DNA from: an uncultured Collinsella sp.
Lineage (GTDB): Bacteria > Actinomycetota > Coriobacteriia > Coriobacteriales > Coriobacteriaceae
Assembly: GCA_958421655.1 (NCBI GenBank)
Contig: CATZMG010000064.1
Span: 1 to 11,966 of the forward strand
DNA: 11,966 bases
Direction: 5' to 3'
The position numbers were made by a program, and so were the translations under genes. The notes under the pieces were generated by a model, which was not told the origin of the DNA, searched no databases, and worked only from the letters and a program-made list of their open reading frames with translations. Positions 6,585 through 11,966 of this stretch are shown here, piece by piece. The first letter of the stretch is position 1. Each line of letters opens with the position of its first letter.

Positions 6585-7541
6585 ATGGACCAGGATAAGA
6601 CGACCGTAATGGGTGGCTACGGCTCCCCGCGGACGGGCAATGGCGCCGATGAGACCCGCGTCGTGCCGAATCCCGGCTACGCTGCCCCCGATACGACGCA
6701 GGCGTCGGCCGATCCCACGCGCGTTGTGAATTACGGAAACGCAGCGCAGGGCCCGTATGGTGCCTCGTCGCAGAGCCCCTACGGCAACGCGGCGGCAGAT
6801 CCTTATGATGACTTGCTGCAAAATCCCATTCCGCAACCTCAGCAGACGACATATATGCCGCGCACGGCACAGCCGCGCTACGAGTCGCGCGACCGATATG
6901 CGCGCGAGCCGTATCGTGAGTATCCCAAGTCCATCCCTCAGTATGGCGAGGACGAGGAGAAGAAGCCTTCGCGTTCGTCGAGCGTGATCAAGAAAATCCT
7001 GATCGTGCTGGCGATCTTCTTTGCCCTGTCGGTTGTGTTTGCCATCGTGTCGGGCATGCTCAACAAGCGGGGCGCCGCGACTGATACCACGGCCGAGCAG
7101 ACCGAGACGACCCAGTCCGGCGCCGTCGACCTGAGCGATATTCCGGGTCAGTACTGGTCTAACGCCAAGAAGCTCCTCAAGTCGCGCGGGGCCGATCTTT
7201 CGAATGCCGTGATTCTGACCGACGACGGTTCGACGCCCGTTGTCGATGCCAACTGGGTCGTGACGTCTGCCTACTATAACGACAACGGCAACCTCGAGAT
7301 TCAGCTCACGCGCAAGGACAGCTCGTCGGGCAATGCGTCCGGCGACCAGGGCACCACGGACAGCTCGAGCTCCAACACGCTGGAAGACCTGAGCAAGAAG
7401 GCCCAGGAGCTTGGGGATAAGGCCCAAGAGCTGGGTGATACGGCTCAGAATCTCGGTGATACCGCACAGAACCTGGGCGATATGGCAACGAACGCCTGGG
7501 GTGCCCTGCAAAACGGCATTTCGGGCGCGCAGGGGAACTAG
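6585..7541 (+). CDS. Single-pass membrane protein with PASTA-like domain and C-terminal heptad repeats
   Basis: This is a 318-residue protein of unknown exact role. The cytoplasmic N-terminal region (1-133) is disordered and rich in Gly, Pro, Gln, Tyr and Arg. It holds three similar motifs, DKTTVM (4-9), DETRVV (22-27) and DPTRVV (43-48), which resemble phosphothreonine sites recognised by FHA domains. A basic patch (KKPSR, KK) precedes a membrane helix at about 137-158. Outside the membrane, residues about 181-244 (DIPGQYWSNAKKLLKSRGA ... NWVVTSAYY ... LEIQLTRKD) resemble a PASTA fold. A Ser/Gly/Thr linker leads to four seven-residue repeats, [KT]AQ[EN]LGD, at 272-299. AAAGGA lies eight bases before ATG 6585. 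The layout suggests a Ser/Thr-kinase-linked envelope protein; that is inference, and no kinase gene is in the window. Confidence 0.85.
   Translation: MDQDKTTVMGGYGSPRTGNGADETRVVPNPGYAAPDTTQASADPTRVVNYGNAAQGPYGASSQSPYGNAAADPYDDLLQNPIPQPQQTTYMPRTAQPRYESRDRYAREPYREYPKSIPQYGEDEEKKPSRSSSVIKKILIVLAIFFALSVVFAIVSGMLNKRGAATDTTAEQTETTQSGAVDLSDIPGQYWSNAKKLLKSRGADLSNAVILTDDGSTPVVDANWVVTSAYYNDNGNLEIQLTRKDSSSGNASGDQGTTDSSSSNTLEDLSKKAQELGDKAQELGDTAQNLGDTAQNLGDMATNAWGALQNGISGAQGN
7398..7481 (+). repeat. Four tandem 21-bp repeats inside the PASTA-like gene
   Basis: Units at 7398, 7419, 7440 and 7461 each encode [KT]-A-Q-[EN]-L-G-D; a fifth, degenerate unit (MATNAWG) begins at 7482. Copies differ mainly at synonymous positions while the amino acids are kept, which points to selection on the protein and not to recent slippage. 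The seven-residue period fits an amphipathic helix or coiled coil. Confidence 0.9.
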
Positions 7542-7571
7542 CGGTCGAGCGGCTAGAGCCTTAGCGGTGCA

Positions 7572-7640
7572 AACAAAAACGGGACGCAGGATCGCGTGAC
7601 CGGGCGCGTGGGCGCGTTGGTCGGCGGTCCTACGTCCCGT
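7572..7640 (-). terminator. Rho-independent terminator of the CDF transporter gene
   Basis: ACGGGACGCAGGA (7579-7591) is complementary to TCCTACGTCCCGT (7628-7640), with one C-A mismatch on the plus strand that becomes a G-U pair on the minus strand. On the minus strand the stem is followed by a run reading TTTTTGTTT (about 7571-7579), which makes it a good terminator for the leftward gene ending at 7652. The 36-base loop is GC-rich. On the plus strand only CTTG follows, so termination of the rightward gene (stop 7541) here would be weak. Confidence 0.75.
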
Positions 7641-7651
7641 CTTGCTGTCGA

Positions 7652-8833
7652 TTACAGCTGCTCGGCCGGGCGGTCGGGCGAGCTGAAGCCCGAGTCAAAC
7701 GTGACGACGCACGAGACATCGGGCCGGCGCTCGTGCACGATGCGCGTGACGAGCTCCAGCAGCTCCTCGTCGGATATGTCAAAGCCGTCGGGACGCACCA
7801 GGTCAAACGAAACAAAGCCGTCGTGCTCGTGCAGGTCGTGAATGGAGAGCGCGGGATCGATCTGCATGATGCCGCGCTTGACCCAGCCGCGCAGGTCGTC
7901 GCCGGTGGTGGCGATGGGGTCGCAGTGTAGCGTGATACCGATGCCCATCTGCCGTTTGATATCGTGCTCGATGGTGTCCAGGATCTCATGATGTTCAAAC
8001 GCATCGCCCTCGCCGGGCATTTCCACGTGCGCACTGGCAAATTGCCGACCGGGGCCGTAGTCGTGCACCATCAGGTCGTGCGTGCCTAGGACCTGCGGAT
8101 ACGACATGATCTTGTCACGGATTGCCTGGACGAGCTTGGGGTCGGGCGCTTGCCCCAACAGCGGGCTGATGGCGTCGCGCACCAGGCCCATGCCGCTGAT
8201 GCAGATGAAGATGCCCACGCCCAGGCCTGCCCAGCCATCGAGGTCAAAGCCGGTCGTCTGCGAAATAAGCGCTGCGACCAGGACCGAGGACGAGGTAATG
8301 ACGTCGTTTTTGGAATCCTGCGCCGTGGCGATAAGCGTCTCGGAATCTATGCGGTTGCCCAGCGTGCGGTTGAACGCCGCCATCCAAAACTTGACGAGCA
8401 TGGACAGGACAAGGGCTGCCATCGAGAGTACCGAATACGCGGTGGGGGAGGGCTTGATGATCTTGGTAATGGACTCGAGTGCCAGATTGATGCCGACGGC
8501 GCAAACCAGGACGGCGACAAACAAGCCGGCGAGGTACTCGTAGCGGCCGTGGCCGTAGGGGTGGCCTTCGTCGGCCGGGCGCCTGGCAAGGCGGAACCCC
8601 AGCAGGCTCACGATGTTGCTCGAGGCGTCGGAAAGGTTGTTGAAGGCGTCGGCGATAAGCGAGACGGAGCCAGCGAGCAGACCAGCTATGCCCTTGGCCA
8701 GGCACAGCGTGATGTTGAGGCCGATGCAGATGAGGCTTGCGGCAAAACCCGCGTTGGTGCGGCAGGAGGTATCGACCGGCTCGCTTTCGCTGCCGGGAAC
8801 AAGCGTATGTACCAGCCGATTTACAAATAGCAT
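7652..8833 (-). CDS. CDF-family metal cation exporter, probably Mn(II) type
   Basis: Cation diffusion facilitators are dimeric membrane antiporters that export divalent metals. From ATG 8833 the protein has 393 residues. It has the usual six-helix membrane domain, with the signature SLIADAFNNLSDASSN in TM2 and IATAQDSKNDVITSS in TM5. The metal-site pairs are N65/D69 and D173/D177, an N-D-D-D set typical of the MntE-like manganese exporters, where zinc CDFs carry His/Asp. GHPYGHGRYEYLAGL (about 90-104) is the conserved loop after TM2. The cytoplasmic part has a dimerisation domain (KLVQAIRDKIMSYPQVLGTHDL and onward) and a second C-terminal segment with SIHDLHEHDGFVSFDLVRP, as in longer bacterial members. 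The start at 8833 was chosen over in-frame ATGs at 8854 and 8917 because GAGGA lies eight bases upstream of it. Metal choice is inferred from residues only. Confidence 0.93.
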   Translation of the reverse strand: MLFVNRLVHTLVPGSESEPVDTSCRTNAGFAASLICIGLNITLCLAKGIAGLLAGSVSLIADAFNNLSDASSNIVSLLGFRLARRPADEGHPYGHGRYEYLAGLFVAVLVCAVGINLALESITKIIKPSPTAYSVLSMAALVLSMLVKFWMAAFNRTLGNRIDSETLIATAQDSKNDVITSSSVLVAALISQTTGFDLDGWAGLGVGIFICISGMGLVRDAISPLLGQAPDPKLVQAIRDKIMSYPQVLGTHDLMVHDYGPGRQFASAHVEMPGEGDAFEHHEILDTIEHDIKRQMGIGITLHCDPIATTGDDLRGWVKRGIMQIDPALSIHDLHEHDGFVSFDLVRPDGFDISDEELLELVTRIVHERRPDVSCVVTFDSGFSSPDRPAEQL

Positions 8834-8841
8834 AACGATCG

Positions 8842-8846
8842 TCCTC
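8842..8846 (-). promoter_or_regulatory. Ribosome binding site deciding the CDF transporter start
   Basis: On the minus strand GAGGA lies eight bases before ATG 8833. The two earlier in-frame ATGs (8854, 8917) have no purine-rich site before them, so they are less likely starts. Confidence 0.65.
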
Positions 8847-9030
8847 ACAATCATGTTTAAGGGGATAGTGTAGCTCGCACAGGCGCAACGTGTGCCGATG
8901 CTCAGAAAATGCAGCAATGGTCTGCCGGCGCTAACGGGTACGAGGCGGAGGGGGCGACTGTCCGCGCGCCTTCGAGCTCATTGCGCCTTCCCGTCCGACC
9001 GAGTGCTCCATTTTGGGCCACATGGGTATG

Positions 9031-9040
9031 GGCACGTGCC
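9031..9040. promoter_or_regulatory. 10-bp perfect palindrome GGCACGTGCC upstream of the double zinc-ribbon gene
   Basis: A perfect palindrome 54 bases before ATG 9094 and only seven bases before a second inverted repeat. Together they look like regulator binding sites in the control region, though no standard promoter boxes are clear nearby. Confidence 0.3.
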
Positions 9041-9047
9041 GATTTGC

Positions 9048-9066
9048 TCGACATACTTAATGTCGA
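9048..9066. promoter_or_regulatory. Inverted repeat, candidate operator of the double zinc-ribbon gene
   Basis: TCGACAT at 9048-9054 and ATGTCGA at 9060-9066 are perfect seven-base arms around ACTTA. The centre-to-centre half-site spacing (12 bases) is close to one helical turn, as expected for a dimeric DNA-binding protein. The AT-rich centre (TACTTA) could also hold a -10 element. It ends 27 bases before the start codon. Confidence 0.45.
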
Positions 9067-9093
9067 CAGCCCTGTGCAAAGGAGGACGTTTCC

Positions 9094-10431
9094 ATGGACG
9101 AGATGTTTGCCATTAAATGCCAAAACTGCGGCGGCCCCATGTATTCGCACCAGGCAAAGCGCAGCTTTGAGTGCGCTTATTGCGAAACAGTTATTCCGTG
9201 GCAAGCGGACGCCGGAGAGCCCAAGAGCGCCCTGGGTATCCGTCATACGCCGCTGACGGTGGTTGACGGGCTGCTCAAGCTCACGCACGTCTCGCAGCTC
9301 GAACGCCCAGAGGACCCGGACTGGTATTTCTTCAATTCGTACTGGCGCAATCAGTCGGTTCTGGAGCATCTGCTGTGGGAAGATCGCGGAACGGCGCAGG
9401 AGTTCCAGGAGGTGACGCATGTGAGCATTCCCTGCCCCTTCTGCGGCGCGTCCTTTGAGGGTGAGTCGACCCAACGCGTGTTTGAGTGCCCGTCCTGCGG
9501 CAACAAGATTGGCGTGGCCGACCTTCTCAAGCCCGGCACGTTTAGCAAGCGCCTGACCATGGGCGTGGGTGCCGAATACGTTCCCGAACAGGGCGTCCCC
9601 TGTGAGATATCGCCGCAGCAGGCACGTGCCAACGCGCTGCAGCTGGTGCGCCAGTACCCGGAGGCCTTTACCAGGCATGACGTGGAAGACGCGATCCAAA
9701 ACGACATGATGCTCTTCTATTTCCCTATGGCGCTGGCGGACCTGCGCATGATAGCATCCTTCCCGGGCAAAGGGCTGAGCAAGGAGACCCTGGTGTACTA
9801 TGAGGTGCTCGACTGGGCATATCCCAGGGCCAACTACCTGGATGTTCGCCTTATGGGCATTCTGGAGCCGTGGGACTTTGGTAAAGTGGGGCCGTTCGAT
9901 CCCGCCATGCAGGAAGGTGACTTCCGCGTCGTTTCCGTCGATGCGTCCACCAAGGACCAGGTGGTCATTGATAAGCTGGCGCTCGATATTGCCGGCAACG
10001 ATGCCGAGGCGACCCTGGGGCTCAATAAAAAGAGCATTCGCACGTGGGCGCGCAAGGTTCGCAAACACAAGGACGGCCTGGTGATGGTACCGGTCTACTT
10101 TGTCGATCGTCCGGCGACGGACAGCCGCGACGGCGAGCAAGTGCGCATCGCCGTGAACGGGCAGACGGGTCGCGCGGCGGCGGTGGTGTTTAGCGACAAG
10201 CGCGAGACGCATGTGGTGGCGCCGCTCAGCCCCAACGTGATACTGTCGAGCGAAAGCACCGTGCATGCCACGCCCATCGAGGTCAAATACGTTAAATCGC
10301 CCTTCCTATACCAGATCGTGCGCCGTGGAGGTGGCGAGCAGCCGCGGCAGGTGGCAGCAACGGCGGAGGGTTCTTACCGTGAGGAGAAGCCCAAACGAAA
10401 GGGCCTGTTCGGCGCGATCTTTGGGAAGTAG
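9094..10431 (+). CDS. Protein with two TFIIB-type zinc ribbons, unknown function
   Basis: This is a 445-residue protein predicted to be soluble, with no membrane helix. Zinc ribbon 1 has C9, C12, C27 and C30. Zinc ribbon 2 has C114, C117, C132 and C135. Both have the form C-x2-C-x14-C-x2-C, and both read like SFEC/VFEC before the second pair, suggesting an internal duplication. Between them is an aromatic-rich segment (DWYFFNSYW). The C-terminal half has a mixed alpha/beta region with VPVYFVD and RIAVNGQTGRAAAV, the latter common in bacterial TFIIB-type zinc-ribbon proteins of the YdjG kind. The last residues, EEKPKRKGLFGAIFGK, form a basic amphipathic tail that might touch membranes. The start is supported by AAAGGAGG eight bases upstream (9078-9085). 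The function is not known; a scaffold or chaperone-like role is possible but unproven. Confidence 0.88.
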   Translation: MDEMFAIKCQNCGGPMYSHQAKRSFECAYCETVIPWQADAGEPKSALGIRHTPLTVVDGLLKLTHVSQLERPEDPDWYFFNSYWRNQSVLEHLLWEDRGTAQEFQEVTHVSIPCPFCGASFEGESTQRVFECPSCGNKIGVADLLKPGTFSKRLTMGVGAEYVPEQGVPCEISPQQARANALQLVRQYPEAFTRHDVEDAIQNDMMLFYFPMALADLRMIASFPGKGLSKETLVYYEVLDWAYPRANYLDVRLMGILEPWDFGKVGPFDPAMQEGDFRVVSVDASTKDQVVIDKLALDIAGNDAEATLGLNKKSIRTWARKVRKHKDGLVMVPVYFVDRPATDSRDGEQVRIAVNGQTGRAAAVVFSDKRETHVVAPLSPNVILSSESTVHATPIEVKYVKSPFLYQIVRRGGGEQPRQVAATAEGSYREEKPKRKGLFGAIFGK

Positions 10432-10789
10432 GGGAGTGGTACGGGACAGTGCGCAGTAGTGCGAGCTGCCCGTCGTGGTAGATGTAAATAAACGGTGGGA
10501 CGGCTGCAAAAGAGCCTTTCCACTGGGTAAAATCAAACTGTGCCGCGGAACCCGCTCCTCAGCTAGTCACACTTCGGAAGCGCGGGCAACGCAGGTATTA
10601 TCGTCTAAAGGGCCGGCTGCAACCGGCCCTTTTCTGCGGCAGCGTGGATTCGAATATCAACACGGTGTACGGTCCCATGGTGCTTTGCTCCGTGACGAAC
10701 GGACCTATGACGGCGCATTCTGTAATCATCATTTGTGCGGTCCCCTAATCATTTGCGTTGACTGTCATTGTCTTCGTTGAAGACGCGTC
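10432..10789. other. Gene-free stretch with several hairpins and repeats
   Basis: No convincing gene lies here. Directly after the zinc-ribbon gene stop, 10441-10473 folds into a 12-bp interrupted hairpin (ACGGG-CAG-CGCA around GTAG). A second hairpin pairs GTGG and GGCT (10495-10505) with AGCC and CCAC (10513-10523). A third pairs CCCGC (10551-10555) with GCGGG (10582-10586). A terminator follows at 10607. Beyond it, 10660-10760 contains two related blocks starting TAATCAT (10723 and 10746) and a GGTCC/GGACC inverted pair. The first 200 bases may be a structured 3' UTR or a small RNA. The rest looks like intergenic repeat remnants. Confidence 0.5.
10607..10633 (+). terminator. Rho-independent terminator 176 bases after the double zinc-ribbon gene
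   Basis: AAAGGGCCGG (10607-10616) pairs perfectly with CCGGCCCTTT (10623-10632) around the six-base loop CTGCAA. A run of four T overlaps the end of the stem (10630-10633) and is followed by CT, so the U-tract is short. The stem is strong. Confidence 0.75.
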
Positions 10790-11578
10790 CTAAAACAAAC
10801 ACCGTTCTATCAACCCTTTACCGCGCAGGGTGTCGACCCACTCCTGCGGGATGGCTTTGAGACCGTATGCCGTGCCTGCGAGGGCGCCGGCGACGGCTGC
10901 GGTGGTGTCGGTGTCGTCGCCTAGGTTGACGGCGGCAAGCACGCAATCTTCGTAGCTGCTAGTGTTGACGAAGCACCAAGTGGCTGCCTTAAGAGTGTCG
11001 CGCACGAAGCCGCCGGATCTGATTTCGTGCTCGGGTGCGCTTTTCAGCTGCCGCGCCCACGAGGGGAGCGCGTCGTTCATCACGCCCCTCATCAGCTCGA
11101 CAAATATGACGCATGCATCGGTCGACGTTCTGTGGGCGTGCGTTATCGCGGAGACCTCGCAGATCTCGTCGTCAGTCGCGTCGACAAACGCCAGGGGCGC
11201 GATGCGCATGAGTGAACCGTTGCCGTTGTCGCGTTCGCCGGAGCCGCCTTTGCCGGTGTGCAGGGCGCGGGCGGTCGTGCCGCCGTAATCGAAAACGCCG
11301 TCGATCGTATACTCGCCACGGGCAATCCAGCTTACGAACTTGTCGCGCATGTCCGCGGTGTCGATGTGCCCGAGCTCCCTAATCGAGTCGCAGGTAGCAA
11401 GCGTCATAGATGTGTCGTCGCTCCAGGTGCCGGCGGGTTGCCCATGCGTGCCGTAGCCGATCATGTCGGTGCATTCGAACGTGCCGCGGGTCCTGAACTC
11501 GTAGGGAACGCCCAGTGCGTCGCCGACGGCAAGTCCATAGATGCAGTCGCGTAGGGCTGGTTTCGGTCTGTCTGTCAT
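10790..11578 (-). CDS. ADP-ribosylglycohydrolase family protein (DraG/ARH fold)
   Basis: Members of this family remove ADP-ribose from proteins or small substrates with a two-metal (Mg/Mn) site in an all-helical fold. The 262-residue protein shows the family pattern in order: GLAVGDALGVPYE at 15-27, GTWSDDTSM (50-58) whose S53-D54-D55 supplies metal ligands, NGNGSLMRIAPLA (118-130), THAHR (146-150), and NLGDDTDTTAAVAGALAG (218-235) with D222, D224 and T225 as further metal ligands. The catalytic site therefore looks intact. ATG 11578 has GAGGAG six bases upstream. It lies 63 bases after the end of the nuclease gene on the same strand and could be cotranscribed. Substrate (arginine, DNA or small molecule) cannot be told from sequence. 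Confidence 0.93.
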   Translation of the reverse strand: MTDRPKPALRDCIYGLAVGDALGVPYEFRTRGTFECTDMIGYGTHGQPAGTWSDDTSMTLATCDSIRELGHIDTADMRDKFVSWIARGEYTIDGVFDYGGTTARALHTGKGGSGERDNGNGSLMRIAPLAFVDATDDEICEVSAITHAHRTSTDACVIFVELMRGVMNDALPSWARQLKSAPEHEIRSGGFVRDTLKAATWCFVNTSSYEDCVLAAVNLGDDTDTTAAVAGALAGTAYGLKAIPQEWVDTLRGKGLIERCLF

Positions 11579-11641
11579 GGAGCGCTCCTCTTATGTCGGG
11601 GGATATGAAACGCCGTCGGGGGTATCGGTCGCAACGCGCTG

Positions 11642-11966
11642 CTACCCTTGCGCTTCGCCATTAGTCGCTTCGTTGATGGCGCGGTACTCAGCACTCAGCT
11701 CGCGCGCCAGCTCTTCCTTGCTTGGAAGATATGGCAGGTATTTGGCGGCAAACACTTGGTCGTTGTCTTCGGGCAGCGTGTACTCGACAATCGAGTCGCT
11801 TTTGTCCGCGCAGAGCACGATGCCTATAGGCGGATTGTCGCCTTCGTTCATGAGCTCGCGCGTGTAGTAGTTCACGTACATTTGCATCTGGCCCAGGTCC
11901 TGATGCGTAAGGTCATCGGTCTTAAGATCGATGAGCACGAAGCAGCGCATCAGATAGTTGTAAAAC
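11642..11966 (-). CDS. PD-(D/E)xK nuclease of the YhcG/DUF1016 type, C-terminal part (N-terminus beyond window)
   Basis: The frame is open from the right window edge to a TAG at 11642-11644, giving about 107 residues. The visible part reads FYNYLMRCFVLIDLKTDDL, then GQMQMYVNYY, PPIGIVLCADKSDSIVEY and LPYLPSKEELARELSAEY, which matches the C-terminal nuclease half of YhcG-like proteins. IDLK supplies the (D/E)xK part of the catalytic motif; the upstream acidic residue lies in the missing part. Such proteins are often found beside type I restriction-modification genes or other defence genes, and their substrate is not established. The in-frame ATG at 11950 is internal because the conserved FYNYL precedes it. 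Confidence 0.9.
   Translation of the reverse strand, partial: FYNYLMRCFVLIDLKTDDLTHQDLGQMQMYVNYYTRELMNEGDNPPIGIVLCADKSDSIVEYTLPEDNDQVFAAKYLPYLPSKEELARELSAEYRAINEATNGEAQG

Noticed and set aside
8150..8830. Plus-strand open frame opposite the CDF transporter
   Set aside because: The transporter has clear family motifs, so this frame is an antisense artefact.
8902..10266. Minus-strand open frame (454 codons) opposite the double zinc-ribbon gene
   Set aside because: The plus-strand gene has eight well-spaced zinc ligands and a very strong ribosome binding site; the antisense frame has neither.
10641..10660. TTCGAAT resembling a tRNA T-loop
   Set aside because: The flanking bases do not form a T stem, and no anticodon or acceptor arm can be drawn on either strand.
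10475..10780. Possible 101-residue plus-strand protein
   Set aside because: It crosses a strong terminator and has no ribosome binding site or family resemblance.
10770..10784. GTCTTC/GAAGAC hairpin just after the ADP-ribosylglycohydrolase gene
   Set aside because: On the minus strand it is not followed by a T run, so a terminator call is not supported.

Overview
The window reads as chromosomal DNA from a high-GC anaerobic actinobacterium of the class Coriobacteriia, most likely Collinsella or a close relative. This is an inference from the strong GC preference at third codon positions, purine-rich ribosome binding sites, and the mix of a ruvCAB operon, a stand-alone formate-tetrahydrofolate ligase and several membrane proteins with zinc ribbons or PASTA-like domains. 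No rRNA, tRNA, CRISPR array, insertion sequence or phage gene is visible.

Layout. Positions 1-1884 hold the 3' end of ruvC, then ruvA and ruvB, each pair joined by a TGATG stop/start overlap: the Holliday-junction resolvasome operon. Positions 1885-3750 hold a single-gene unit, fhs, with its own extended -10 promoter and a strong terminator; it makes 10-formyl-THF from formate. Positions 3754-5988 carry a long zinc-ribbon membrane protein whose middle has a sharp GC dip, followed by a terminator. Positions 6018-6198 hold a long imperfect inverted repeat of about 180 bp that encodes no recognisable protein and is the most striking non-coding structure here. Next comes a divergent pair: a 78-residue cysteine-rich protein (minus strand) and a 318-residue single-pass membrane protein (plus strand) with three D-x-T-[RT]-V motifs, a PASTA-like domain and a seven-residue tandem repeat. 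A CDF-family metal exporter of the Mn type (minus strand, 7652-8833) ends at a terminator near 7572-7640. A soluble protein with two zinc ribbons (9094-10431) follows, with palindromes upstream and a structured 200-nt 3' region ending in a terminator. The right end (minus strand) has an ADP-ribosylglycohydrolase and the C-terminal part of a PD-(D/E)xK nuclease of the YhcG/DUF1016 type, cut by the window edge.

How the genes relate. Only ruvCAB is a clear multi-gene pathway. The two zinc-ribbon proteins and the PASTA-like protein resemble envelope or signalling accessory proteins of Gram-positive bacteria, but nothing in the sequence shows a shared pathway. The two right-end genes are co-directional, and both families occur near defence or toxin-immunity loci, so that edge may open into an accessory region. 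The best candidates for something undescribed are the long hairpin element, the 318-residue protein and the cysteine-rich small protein.
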